Below are positions 53,208-64,000 of a stretch of 64,000 nt of DNA, piece by piece; the stretch's first letter is position 1; each line of letters starts with the position of its first letter. Where the stretch lies: the NCBI GenBank assembly GCA_024734555.1, contig JANPWX010000211.1:1042315-1106314 (forward strand), written 5' to 3'. Both the position numbers and the translations under genes were made by a program. The DNA comes from Trochalopteron elliotii (Eukaryota > Chordata > Aves > Passeriformes > Leiothrichidae). The notes under the pieces are model-generated. The model ran no database searches. It worked only from the letters and a program-made list of their open reading frames with translations, and was not told the origin of the DNA.

Positions 53208-53285
53208 GGCACCGGGCGGGCCCCGGGCACACAGAGCCATCCGCGGGCACCCAGCGGGCCCCGGGCACACAGAGACGCCCCGGGC
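53208..53285. repeat. GC-rich tandem repeat beside the gap, about 38-bp unit
   Basis: Two copies of a unit beginning GGGCACC and containing GCGGGCCCCGGGCACACAGA lie head to tail directly after the gap, followed by a partial third. A GC-rich tandem array would be hard to sequence through and may explain the gap. Confidence 0.7.
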
Positions 53286-56200
53286 ACTCGGAGCCGCCTG
53301 CCGGGCCCTGGCTGCCCGCAGCACCCCCAGCAGCACCGTCCGGCCCCGCTCTGACCGGCTGGGCCGCGGGACACGGAGCGGCTGCAGCGGCACCCCCGGG
53401 ATCCTGGGGTACGGCACGGTCAGTACTGCCTGTGGCACTGCTGACACCGGGGCAGCAAAGGGGAAACAACAGAACAAACCAAAGCTGAACAACCCCCGAG
53501 CCTGAAGCTGCACCGCTCTGCGGCAGATGTACACTGGGGGCAGGGGTTACTCTGGGGAAAGCCGGGAGAACCCAGCCGCTCTTTGCTTGGAGGCCACAGA
53601 ACAGAATCCCTGGAGGAGCAGAGGGCACTCGGGTGGCCTTTCCCCCAGGATCAGCTCTGGGCAGCACAACAGATGGATTACCTTCGTCCTGGGGACAGGG
53701 ACCCAGAAGATGCCCTGTCTGCCAGAAGCAGAGTGTGGCATGCAGAAGAGAATTTGGGGGAGGGTTGGGTTGCTTTCGTGCCACCAGGTGATGGCTGGGG
53801 AGCAGCAGGTAGCACAGCAAGGAGTAAAGAACACATACTGACGGTTTTGTTAAGTAACAAAATGGAAAAAAACCCTATTAACAAAACCCTCTCTGCCAGC
53901 TACACGTAATAAGGAAAGTAGGAAATTGTCAGTGGATAAACACAGCACTACCCTTCGGACATTGATTTGGTCCACTTAAACATAGTATTTATTATAATGA
54001 AGTTGTTATGAGCATTTTCTTTCAGTCCAGATGGGTTCATTATGTACTGAGTGCTTTACATCATGTTTTGAACTAACCCATTGATAAATTAGTGCTAAAT
54101 TTTATTTGTAAAAGGCATCCTTGGCAAGGATTCAACATTTGACTCACAACAACGATTGCTCACAGTGCTGACTTACATTGTTCAATATTTGGAGCTGTTT
54201 GGTCCTCCCACCATCCCACCCTGCAGGTAACACGGGATTGCAAGTTTTATCTCACACAGAGATAAGGGGCTGCATTTCCACAACAGCCTCTAATTTCAGG
54301 AGCTCACACTGAGACAAGATGGTCCTGAATTTATGGAAATAGCAGTATTTACATCCAGATCCAAACATCTCACACTCGGTGTGCAAACTGGGAGACAGCC
54401 CACCATGGTCTTCCCTGACTAAAGCTGTAAGGCAAATGCTAACTCCTCTAATAAAGTTCATCCTGTATCACATGTAGCCTTTGAGCAAGGAAATGACCAG
54501 AACAGGGCAGAAATCCCCTTGTGTCCCTCTCAATCCACCAGACCATCCTGCTGCCTAGCCTGTCTGGTTTTTTAGGTAGTTTAGCTCACTCTTCCTCAGG
54601 AACAGCCCTGTGTGACAAATGCTGTTACCTCCTCTCCTTCAGCCCAGTGGAACACTGGGCAGCTCTTGTCACAGAAGAGAAACCCAAAGCCAGGATGCAG
54701 CTGAGGAGAAGTGATTACAAAGTCTTACATCTGATAAAACCAGAGAAAGATTGACACTCAAGTGTTCATTTTAAAGGCAGAAGTTCAAGAAAGTTAGGGT
54801 TTGTTGTTTCCATTTATGTCTAATGTGACTCTGGCCCCCTACCCCCAGTCAGTCAGTCTGCAGGACTGGTGGGACAATTCTGCAGTCAGGAGAGTAAAGG
54901 ATCCTCTTCTAATATTTAGGTCATTTGTGACAGATACCAAGAGAAATAGGCACAAGGCTCTTGATGCTCACCAGGGCTCCTGACAGAACTAGTCTATTGA
55001 TTTTCTCAGAGGCAAACAAATGGAAAGGCAGCATCACACCATTGCCGAGCCAGCAAGGCAGCATCAGGCAGCAGTGACAGTGTGACTCTGCCCTTTCTTG
55101 CATCAGGTCAACTGCTCAATCAGCCTGGGTCTTCTCCAGAGCACAACTGATTTCCTCTTTCAGGTGGGGAGAAGTATTGATCAAATAAGTGAGACTGACA
55201 ATGGAGTGTAGGTGTTGGGGTGTCCCTGCCCACAGCTGGGGCCAGCCTGGCTGTTCTCCAGCAGCAAACCTCACCTGGAGCCACTGCCTTCCCTGCAAGG
55301 TCTGCACCTCATGCCCAGCACAGCCTGAACTGCAGCACCCTGAGAACCACAGACCAGCCCCCAGAAGGACACCCAGAGCAAGAACTGCTCGTGGAGAGGG
55401 CACAGAACCTGCAGGATGCTCTTCATGTTCATGTGTTCTTTAAAATTATTTTTTCTTTTATACATGGTAATATGCACAAGTGCCTCAAACAGTTCTTTGA
55501 GTTTGCAGCATTTGTGAGCATAGCTGGAATACTGGAATATTACTTCTGCTGTACCATAAAAAAAAACCTGCAGGACTGACAAGGAAGGCAAGTTATTCTC
55601 AGCATGACAATCAACCAAAAGCAAGTAAAGAAAAATGACAAAACAATTATAAAATGGGTCAACTTTAAGGGTGTAAACCATTAAGTGTCTTTACTTATTT
55701 AACATTTCAAGACTGGTTCTCAGTCACAGCCATGACGTTCTGTGGCATCTCTGGATTTCAATTACATACCTGGGTAAATGGCTTTGCAAGCATTAAGAAA
55801 AATCACCCAAGTTATCACAGGCCAAGTTTCAGACTAAAGGATTTCTCAGTAAGATATCTCCAGCTCCAGGCCCTTCAGTCAGAGGCTTAGAGGATAAACA
55901 CTGACAATGAACTCAACATTTCTAATACAGCTTAAAACCATGTCTCTTGCCCTGCAGTGGAGAAGTGACATGCTGCTTACAGAACATCTCACTCAAATCT
56001 GCTATCTTTTCTATTTTTAAGCAAGCAGGTTTCTATTTAAAACTGCCACCTTACCAACTTCCTTAAAGCCATCTGCTGGTTTATTAGTCCCTGACAACAA
56101 CGTTTCCATCTCTGAATGTAATTAAGTGGAATCCCAGGGACAATTTAGTTGACTGACCTTGCATTAAGAATAGCAGCATGAAGCACTTCTCAAGTAATGA

Positions 56201-57562
56201 AGAAGTGGGACCTTTATGAACCTTTATTGAAGTGTCCTTTACCTTGCCACTTCTCACTTTTCAAAAGGCACTTATGTAAAAAAACCCCAAACAAACCAAT
56301 ATTAAACAGAGAGCCCAAGGTAACTGCTTTAATATATTCCAAGCCAACCAAAATGTGTTTGTCATGTATTGAGCTGCATCTATTTCTGAGGTGTGCCTGG
56401 TGTCTTAGCTGTCATCCCTCACTGTATCAGACTGGAAGGAAATGAGAATTTCAGAGTCCTTAAATCATTCTGCCTTTCCACTGCAGTTCCAATAAGGGCT
56501 TGCACTAGAGAGTGTGCCTAAAAATGAGAATTCTGTAATGTGCTGAAAATATACTTCTATTTTTCCTTCTTATGCTTCATCAACTAAACAAAGAGACAGG
56601 TTGGGCTAAAAAAAAGAAACTGTTAAAAAAATCATAATTACTCTCAAAGGAACAGACCACAAACACAAAGGATGTACTCATGGTTTTTGCTATTCCTCAC
56701 ACAATCTACTTCTAATTACCACACAAAATTGCATGAGGAATAGCAATTACCTGTAGCCAAAGGTGGAGAACCAACCCAGTGGTTTCCATGGAAAGTTACA
56801 GATTTCATCTGCAGCTGAACTGAGCTGAATTTGTCACTCGTAGGTACCTGCTACACCAGCCAGGGCAATGTGTCAATCCCTGGTGCAGCAATCAGGAACC
56901 ACATCCTTTGTTCCTTCTTTTCTTCAAAAAAAAACCCCAAAAAACCCTGATGGTTCAGCAGCAGCAGGAAGCCTTGGGCTGCCTATGAGGGTAGATGGAA
57001 AACTATTACCATTATGTACTTCAAAAATAACAAGAGAGTAATTTTCTCCTAATAGTAGAAATTATCCCGGATTAGTCTCCCCCCTGGAAACTAGCAAGCT
57101 CCAGATATCTTGGTTTTCTCTCTTTTACAAACTCTGGTATATAAAAGGGCAACACTTGGTATCCTTCAGTCAGTAACTGAAAAAAAGTATTCACATTTCA
57201 AAAGGTGTGCACAGACCTGATGCACAATGGCTTTGAACTGAACAATGTTCAGTTAACCATTGGTGGCAGGACTGCTGAAAGCCAGAGCCAGGGGCTTGTT
57301 CACATTTGGTTGCCTGTTGTGGCACCAAAACCCCTTCACACGATGTGCCAAAAAGTAGGGAGGGATGGTGAGGACAGGAAGGGGAAAAGTGGCTCAGAGA
57401 CAGCACCCAAAATACCCAAGCTGGATTTCTGTGTCTTGGGATAAGCAGGGAGCATTCCCAAGACAGCAAAATTACCAGGACTGTTGTATAGTTTATACTT
57501 TTTATGATTTAGAGGGAGATTTTCCATAGAAATATCCACAATTTACCTGGAAACCTGTTTGG

Positions 57563-57605
57563 GGTTCCACGAATCAAAATACTTTTGATTCAAATTTCTG
57601 GAACC
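57563..57605. repeat. Short imperfect hairpin
   Basis: GGTTCCA...GAATCAAAA pairs with CTTTTGATTC...TGGAACC; the two arms differ by a 4-base bulge. The total length of about 43 bp is too short for a typical microRNA precursor. Confidence 0.55.
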
Positions 57606-57950
57606 AGCAGGGAGGGCATTCGAGTTGGTGGGGAAGCACCAGTGAAAAGAACAGGATACAAGCCTAAAAGCCAAGAAAGTCCAGGAAGTGGAAAGGGCCC
57701 TATTTCCTACCTTTACATATAAATGCAAGTGTTAAAACACAGCTTTAGGCACAAGGGGAGAAAGGGAATGTCGGGGAGATGCTGGTTTAGGATAAAAGGC
57801 TGGGGATAGATTTAAGCAGTTGCTGGAGAAAGTGGGTGTCAGGTCTCAGCCCCACGAAATTCAGCTGCATTCGAGAGCCCCAGCGAGGGACAGAGCCCCA
57901 GGCACAAGATATAACCTGAGCTCTCCCTGCCCCTTTCCCTTTGGTCACCT

Positions 57951-57983
57951 CATTTCTAGTTCTGTACTCAAGAACTAGAAATG
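57951..57983. repeat. Perfect 13-bp inverted repeat with 7-base loop
   Basis: CATTTCTAGTTCT, loop GTACTCA, then the exact reverse complement AGAACTAGAAATG. There is no other context to suggest a function. Confidence 0.85.
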
Positions 57984-58567
57984 GGCTTTTGCTGTACCTG
58001 CACCAACCTAGAAATAGTCTGCTTGTCTGATGTTGAGAGAGCCACAGGATGTGGAAAAGCACAGACTGAACCAAAGCCTCCACCCTGCCTGCCAGGGGCC
58101 TGCAGACCACAAGTGTGGGAGGGGGTTTGGGGAGGTTGGCTTGTGTTCCCCTTACCACAAGGGCTGTTATCTCAAAGTCATTAGGCCTAGCAAAACCCAT
58201 CTTGTGGCAGGTGCAGGCAAGTGTTCCCTCACCATGAGCTCTGCCAGAGCAGTGTCTGAACCAACAGCATCATGGTGGGAGGCTGCTCAGTGCAGAGGCA
58301 GCACAGTTCCAGCCTCAGATGTGGAGAGTGAAGCAACACTGGCTGCAGTTTCTGTGCTGTTGGTGCCCAGCCCCAAGAAAACGTGCCTGCAATTACAGAT
58401 TTGAGCACAATGCATGGGTTAGTCAGCTGCAGAAAAGCCAGGGAGTTTGAGGAGGTGTTAGCTTACACCAGCAGCCCCCAGTTTTCACCAGCTCATGCCC
58501 ATCCATCCATGCATGTGAGCAAAGGCCCCACCTTTTCCTTATTCTCAGTGTACCTCTCCTTCAACAG

Positions 58568-58846
58568 GGACTATTTACAAGTGTATGGGGTGACAGGACA
58601 GGGGGGAATGGCTTCAAAGGGATGGAGGGCAGGTTTAGACTAGGTATTAGAAGAAATTCTTTACTGTGAGGATGGTGAGGCACTGGAACAGATTGCTCAG
58701 AGAACTCTGGATGACCCATCCCTGGCAGTGTTTAAGGCCAGGTTGGATGAAGCTGTGCTCCAGTGGAAGGTGTCCCTGCCTTGGCAAGGGGGTTGGAATG
58801 AGATGATGTTTAAGGTCCCTTCCAACCCACACCACCCTATGATCCA
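58568..58846 (+). mobile_element. CR1 LINE 3' fragment
   Basis: Clear avian CR1 3'-end sequence on +: GGACTATTTACAAG, GGCAGGTTTAGACTAGGTAT, GAAGAAATTCTTTACTGTGA, GGCACTGGAACAGATTGC, GGCCAGGTTGGATGAAG, GGAAGGTGTCCCTGCC, AAGGTCCCTTCCAACCC and a terminal CTATGAT. It is 5'-truncated, as most CR1 copies are, and better preserved than the copy at 35186. No coding part is included. Confidence 0.95.
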
Positions 58847-61140
58847 GGATTTGTTAAGAGTGAGTGACCACACTCAGCCTGAATAAAATGCTTTCTGGCA
58901 AGAGCAGAACACACTGAGGGGAAAGGAACATGACACTGAAAACCAGCACCAGTTCTCCAGCAGAGTTTAGGCTGGGAAGGAGGAAAGAAAGTGTCATCTC
59001 CTGCCAGCAGTTTGACTGTTGAAGAACTGCTTTGAAAGCTCAGATATAATAACTGTGGTGTTCCATGACAGCCACATCCTCTGAGTGAGTCTGCTGTCTC
59101 CTTTAATTAGCACATCTCCATGAACATCTCAGGATTTTGTACTCCTAGAGAACTATCATCACCTTGAACCCAAGAGGGATGAAGTATCACAGGACAGTGT
59201 AACAATACTAATTATCCTTAGGAGATAGAGACTTTCACATTTACCAGGTGCAGGACTGTGAAAGGAAGAGCCTGAATTTCCTCTGTCCTCTTTCACTTCT
59301 TCCATCTCTGTTGAAATTTCTGTGTGATGCCCCATCATTGCCTAGAATATTTGCACAGCAGAACTCTCCTGCTTGCTCTGGTTCCTTAGATTTGGTACTT
59401 CAGTTCCTTGCCTGAATGCACTCCTGAAAATACACACCAAGAAGATGAGAGAAAACAAGAATAAACCCACAGCCAGCACGTTAAAGAGAGGTGCAGACTG
59501 AGGTGTGCAAGGCAAACACTTGCTTGGACATCCTCAGTTTTGACTTCTTCTTTGGGAGGGTGACTCAGTGAACAATTCTTTTGTTCAGACACCTGGTTTG
59601 TCACACCCAAAACTGCTGCAGATCAGGTCACATGGAAGGAACCTGCCAATCCCCCAGCAACACCTCCTATCATACTCATAACTCAGTTAATACCAAACAA
59701 AATCTCAGTATTGCACAGCTGATGAAGAGCTTGCAGCAAGAGACAGAACCACTCCTGTTTACAGCATCACCACGTTACACAAATTGAAGCAGCCTTGGAG
59801 TCAGCAACTGGCAGTATTGATCTAACCCTGCTATGTAAGGATCCTCTGTTTCACAGCCCAAATGAAATAAAAGCCAAAGCAAGCAAATTAAACTACATCC
59901 AGTAATTGCCATGCTCCTGTTCAGAAGGTCCCAGAGACAAAGGAATGAAGATGACATCTGTGATGATGTTCAATGATGTTTCCTTGAAAACTGGCCTGTG
60001 ACATGGAGGAGAGCTGCCCATTGGCTCAAAGAGGCTCCTGGGGTCAACTGGACTCCAGCACATTTAGAAGTCAATAGTGCCAATGGACAAGCAATGAAGA
60101 ATATACTTGGATTAGTTCTGATGAAGCTGATTACATGGGCCCAATATTCACACAGCTGAAACAATCTCCCTACACTCCCTTCTGGTCCCCTACACTGCTT
60201 GACACCTTTCTGCCCAGGAATGAGGGCAACCCAAATCAGAAGTAGATGCCCCAGTTCACCAGTAAATGCCCAAACTACACCACAAACTTCCTCTAGCCAC
60301 CCTCTCTTTGGAGTGTAGGCATAGCAAATCCAGTTGACTTCATGCACAGATCATCCTTTATTGGCAGCTTCTATTCCCCTGTGTTTTTCTCTTCAAGGCC
60401 TACCAAACTGTATCCCTGCCCACCAACCACCCCTGCTCCTGGCAATGGGTATTCTACTTCCATCCCACACATGAAAACCCCTCAGCTGGCAGATCACATG
60501 GACACAACTTGTGCCTGTTCTGCCAGCAAAGATCCTGGTCTGCAGAGCAGTTAAAGTCTTGTCATTGCCCAGAGACAGTATTTTCAGGTTGATATTACAG
60601 CTGGAGTGCCATGAACATCTATTCCTCTCATGCATTTTCAAAACACCCAACACAGCTTTCATCAACAGCTGCACTGTTGGCTGTGCCAAGGGCAGGCAAA
60701 GCAGGTTCTGTACTGTAGGGTGGGACACCAGAACACTCCCCTGAATGTTTCAAGTGTGACTGGGGTCACTCTTTGGGGTATTGCCACAAATTTGCTTCTA
60801 AGAAATGGGCTGCTGTATGTTGTGGTTCCCTGTTTATATTGAGATTTGTCTTGGTGCAGTCCTGGGGTGCACATGTTGACTCTGCTCTGCCTTTGTGGTA
60901 AACCTGCAGTGCCCTGTGTGAGACAGAAAGTTGGCAGTCTCATTTTTAATCACTTGCAGGTTTGATTTCATCAGTGTTTTTCCAGATTTTTATTTATGCC
61001 TTGTAAAATTTTCCAGAAAGCAGAAAATCTGCTCAGTCAGGTCACATTGTGAAGGATATGCCAGTTTGTCTCTCCACAAGTCATCATGACATACTCCCCC
61101 CCCTTGTCCCAACCTGCTCTGCCAAGAGAAACTTAAAAAT

Positions 61141-61237
61141 CTTGATTTAAGGAATTAATATATATAGGAATTAAATACGCATATATATAATAAATATTTT
61201 TTTATTTCTAGATATAAAAATATATAGGAATTAAAAT
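61141..61237. repeat. AT-rich tract with a 15-bp direct repeat
   Basis: TATATAGGAATTAAA occurs at 61161-61175 and again at 61221-61235, exactly 60 bp apart, within a TA-rich low-complexity stretch. Confidence 0.75.
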
Positions 61238-63822
61238 ATCTCCTACTACCAATATTGCCCAAGTGGAAAAGATAACACACTGTGGGACTCCTGAAAACGC
61301 AGAGCCACAGCCAACTCTTCTATGGTGATCAAAAAGAAAAATCCATACTCTTATGAGCTGCTGTGCCCTCTGCTGACCCACCTTTCACAGGTCTCAGTGA
61401 GGGACCCCATAATGTGCTGCTGAATAAACCCATGAAAATCCCCCACCCAGCAGCCTAGCAGGTGGATCCCTGGATGAACACACTACACTATTCACGAGCT
61501 GAAAGCACTGTGTGGATTAAAATTCCTTCTTTTCTGGGTCAAGAGAGACATTGCAGTGCCCCTCCATGCACCACAGGCCATACACTGAATATCCAGGTTC
61601 CAGACATGACCCTGGCACAGCACATGGCTGCAGGTTTGCATGATGGCACAAGAATGTGAGCACTCCACGTGTGCCTAGGATATACACACTGAATTGGCTC
61701 CAACTCCTCTAAAACATCATCTTCCACAGTGAAGGATGGGCCTAAGAGGCAAGACTTCAGAATGTCAAAAGCAACAGCACAGGGCTTTTTCAAACATCTC
61801 TATCCTAAGTTCAATGTTTGGGCATAAACATCATGTGTTTTCCAGGACAAAATTTCAAGGAAAAAACAGTGAATTAAAACCTGTACTCCAAAGTCTCATC
61901 TTAAAACTCAACATATAAATTTTAAAAGGACAACAGACCAGGCAACAGCACCTTAAAACAATCCTATTTGTAAAAATTGGTATTTGATGAGCAATGCAGG
62001 CTGCAGGTTACTATGGCAGCCAGATCCATCACCTAGGTGACCAAGCAGCAGTGATACCAACATTAACCTATCCCTACACACAACCTCACACTGTGCACAT
62101 TATCAGCCTTCCATTCCTTGGAAGTTTCTCTTCATACCAGCAGATGGGCAGTGACAGAGCATATGGGCAGTCTCCAGGAGGGGTGAGCTCTCCTCACAGC
62201 ACCAGCCTGCCTGGCTAAGGAGGATCATTTCTGACAGCACCACCTGGGGAAGTGCTGGGCACTTGAGGCAACCAACATGTGTAACCTGATTTACTACCAC
62301 AATAATAAGTAACAACTTGCCTGAAAGCTCTTTGGAAAAGCTTCTGATGGCCAAAGAGTCCACTTAACATAGCAGAGGGTCTGAAGCATAAATCCACACA
62401 AAACAGAGAGAATGTCTTCAGGCATTGGCAAGGTCTTCCCCAAGGAACCATTACTTTTGGGAAGCCAAATTTTCAACAAGGAACACCAAATCCAGTAAAT
62501 TCCCCAATCAATACCTTACCTATTCCATGGGAATGATCTGTTCCAAAGAAGGCCAAATAAGATGTTTCTCTAATGTGTCACTGATGCTGTTTAACTCTGG
62601 GTATCTGAGGAACACTCCTGAGTACAGATGTGTTTGTTTGTGTTTGTTTACGACTGAGCAACACATCACTCTGATTACTGGGCCAGATTCAACTCCAGAC
62701 TCCTGGAAAATACTGACTTTTTTGTAACAATGTTACATTAATTGGTAGCTTCTGTAGTCTGAAGGGACTTTGGTTGCTTGGGCTAAAGGAAATTAAATGG
62801 AATTTAGATTTTTTTTCCCCCCTTTTGTTAAAGGCTGCCTTTATATCCCATCGAGAAATTAACTGAGGCAGAAATCTCTTTTCCTGCACTTTGACAAATA
62901 GGGATGACTCATTATTTCCCCATTTTGCTTTAAATATCCTGTCATCCTTGTGGTTTGCTTTGTTCAGCTCTTCTCTCAGCCTCCTACAGCACCTGCTGTA
63001 ATGACACAGGAAGTCCTCTGTGGTTCTCCTGCCCTTTCAGGGCATCCCCTCATCATCTGACCTTTCCACATTTCTCCTTTTACTTACCCAGACAGCCTTT
63101 CTTTGATCACCACTTCCTAGACAGCAGGAGCTCACATTATCTTGCCAGAGTCAAAAAGCATGTCATACCTTTCCAAGCCTTTACCCTCATTGAAGCACAC
63201 TCAGATTTGGGGCTGCAGTTTAAATTTTCGAAGTAGACTGAGCTGTTACAGCTTCATTGACACTTCAGGAGGTGGGGAAGCTTCTTCAGTCAAATTTATT
63301 TGTTTGAAACTCAGTTGTTTGCTTCCTTGTCTTTCATCCATCTTTCACTGCCTGCTGCCCCCTGTTCCTTGTGCTCAGTAAAGACAGTGGTGTCTTTTAC
63401 CTGCTTATCCATGCACAGGTTGAGTAAAGACCATTAGAAGTCAAGCCCTTTGTAATCCTGGAGAACAAAAGAATAACTGTCTTCCTGATAAAGCCAGTTT
63501 TCTTGTCTGTCTCTCACTGGCTGATGATGGGATAACATCAGCAAAAGAAAACAAGATCAAAGTCACAGGGCTGGATCTGAGAAGATAAAAGAAAAAATTT
63601 CACAAAGAAAGGAACCTTGGGCAGGTGAGAGAAATAAGACAGGCAGTTCTGCAGTGAAGGATATTTTACACTGAGCCTAGACAAGGGCAGAAGATTCTAG
63701 GAAAAAACAGGGCCTCTGTCCCAGGGAAGACATCTACTGGGGCCTGAGAGATTCAACCTCAACACAGAGAACACTTGAGCAGTGGAAAACAAAAAAATAA
63801 GAGCATGGAAATGAATAAATGT

Positions 63823-63828
63823 TTTATT
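63823..63828 (-). promoter_or_regulatory. Candidate polyadenylation signal of a - strand gene beyond the window
   Basis: AATAAA on - (within AACAATAAAACATTTATT) is followed by a T-rich stretch (CTTATTTTTTTGTTTTCC), as at cleavage/polyadenylation sites. If real, it would end a - strand transcript entering from the right edge; gene order suggests CAB39. No coding sequence in the window supports this. Confidence 0.3.
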
Positions 63829-64000
63829 GTTAGCTGAGAACTGTACATTCTTTGTTGTTGACAAATGCAGCTGGAATTTTGCAGGGCTTTTGTATCTGCT
63901 TGTTTCCCTCCTAAAAAGGCCCTTCAGAGGTGATCCAGGAGTGCCCAAGGGCTCCCACCCTGTCCCTGCAGAGGCTGGAGCTGCCTGGGGAGCTGAGGTT
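63829..64000. other. Window edge, possible 3' UTR of a - strand gene
   Basis: Nothing coding is recognised in these 172 bases. They would be 3' UTR if the polyadenylation signal just to the left is used. Confidence 0.25.

Larger units (their letters stand above)
52680..53460 (-). promoter_or_regulatory. ITM2C: CpG-rich block: probable ITM2C promoter and exon 1 region
   Basis: Base composition changes sharply from about 52190 and becomes strongly GC- and CpG-rich from 52680 to 53410, unlike anything else in the window. It lies upstream of ITM2C exon 3 at a distance suited to exon 1, and a 324-base gap sits in its middle. No start codon with an MVKISF-type sequence is visible on either side, so exon 1 is probably in the gap. 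The role is inferred from composition and position; no specific promoter element was identified. Confidence 0.55.
53461..63822. other. Intergenic region right of ITM2C
   Basis: No exon recognised on either strand. By conserved gene order the next gene should be CAB39 on the - strand, but none of its highly conserved coding sequence appears here. Contents I can name are a CR1 fragment (58568-58846), two small hairpins (57563-57605 and 57951-57983) and an AT-rich tract (61141-61237). Confidence 0.6.

Noticed and set aside
52701..53820. Long - strand frames (277 and 336 codons) through the CpG block
   Set aside because: They run through 324 Ns translated as X; the flanking parts are GC-rich and lack any ITM2C N-terminal sequence.

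Overview
The window looks like nuclear DNA from a bird, most likely a songbird-type genome. The evidence is two CR1 LINE fragments of the avian type, one well-preserved solo LTR with a 6-bp target duplication, short intergenic distances, and conserved vertebrate gene order. Two genes can be supported and they point towards each other: GPR55 on the + strand (coding exon 13116-14033) and ITM2C/BRI3 on the - strand (last four coding exons between 31388 and 38422). The same tail-to-tail GPR55/ITM2C order is known from mammals. This supports both assignments and predicts CAB39 beyond the right edge.

Layout. 1-13101: upstream of GPR55, no recognisable coding exon, a few simple repeats. 13103-14033: GPR55 coding exon behind a clear splice acceptor. 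14034-29684: convergent spacer with simple repeats only. 29685-31387: ITM2C 3' UTR, ending at an AATAAA with a GU-rich downstream element. 31388-38422: ITM2C exons 6, 5, 4 and 3 with good splice sites and matching phases. 38423-52875: about 14.4 kb of upstream intron in which I could not find exon 2. 52680-53460: a GC- and CpG-rich block around a 324-base assembly gap, the probable ITM2C promoter and exon 1. 53461-64000: no recognised exon, one CR1 fragment, two small hairpins, and a candidate polyadenylation signal for a further - strand gene.

The most unusual region is ITM2C intron 3 (36743-38233). Nearly all of it is two added structures. One is a 597-bp solo LTR (36775-37371) with a perfect 6-bp target duplication, ending only 32 bp from the exon 4 splice acceptor. 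The other is a roughly 750-bp imperfect palindrome (37380-38125) with arms of about 300 bp, which would fold into a long double-stranded hairpin in the ITM2C pre-mRNA. Intron 5 carries a 31-bp-unit minisatellite running right up to the exon 5 donor site. Everything was read by eye; no database search or alignment program was run.
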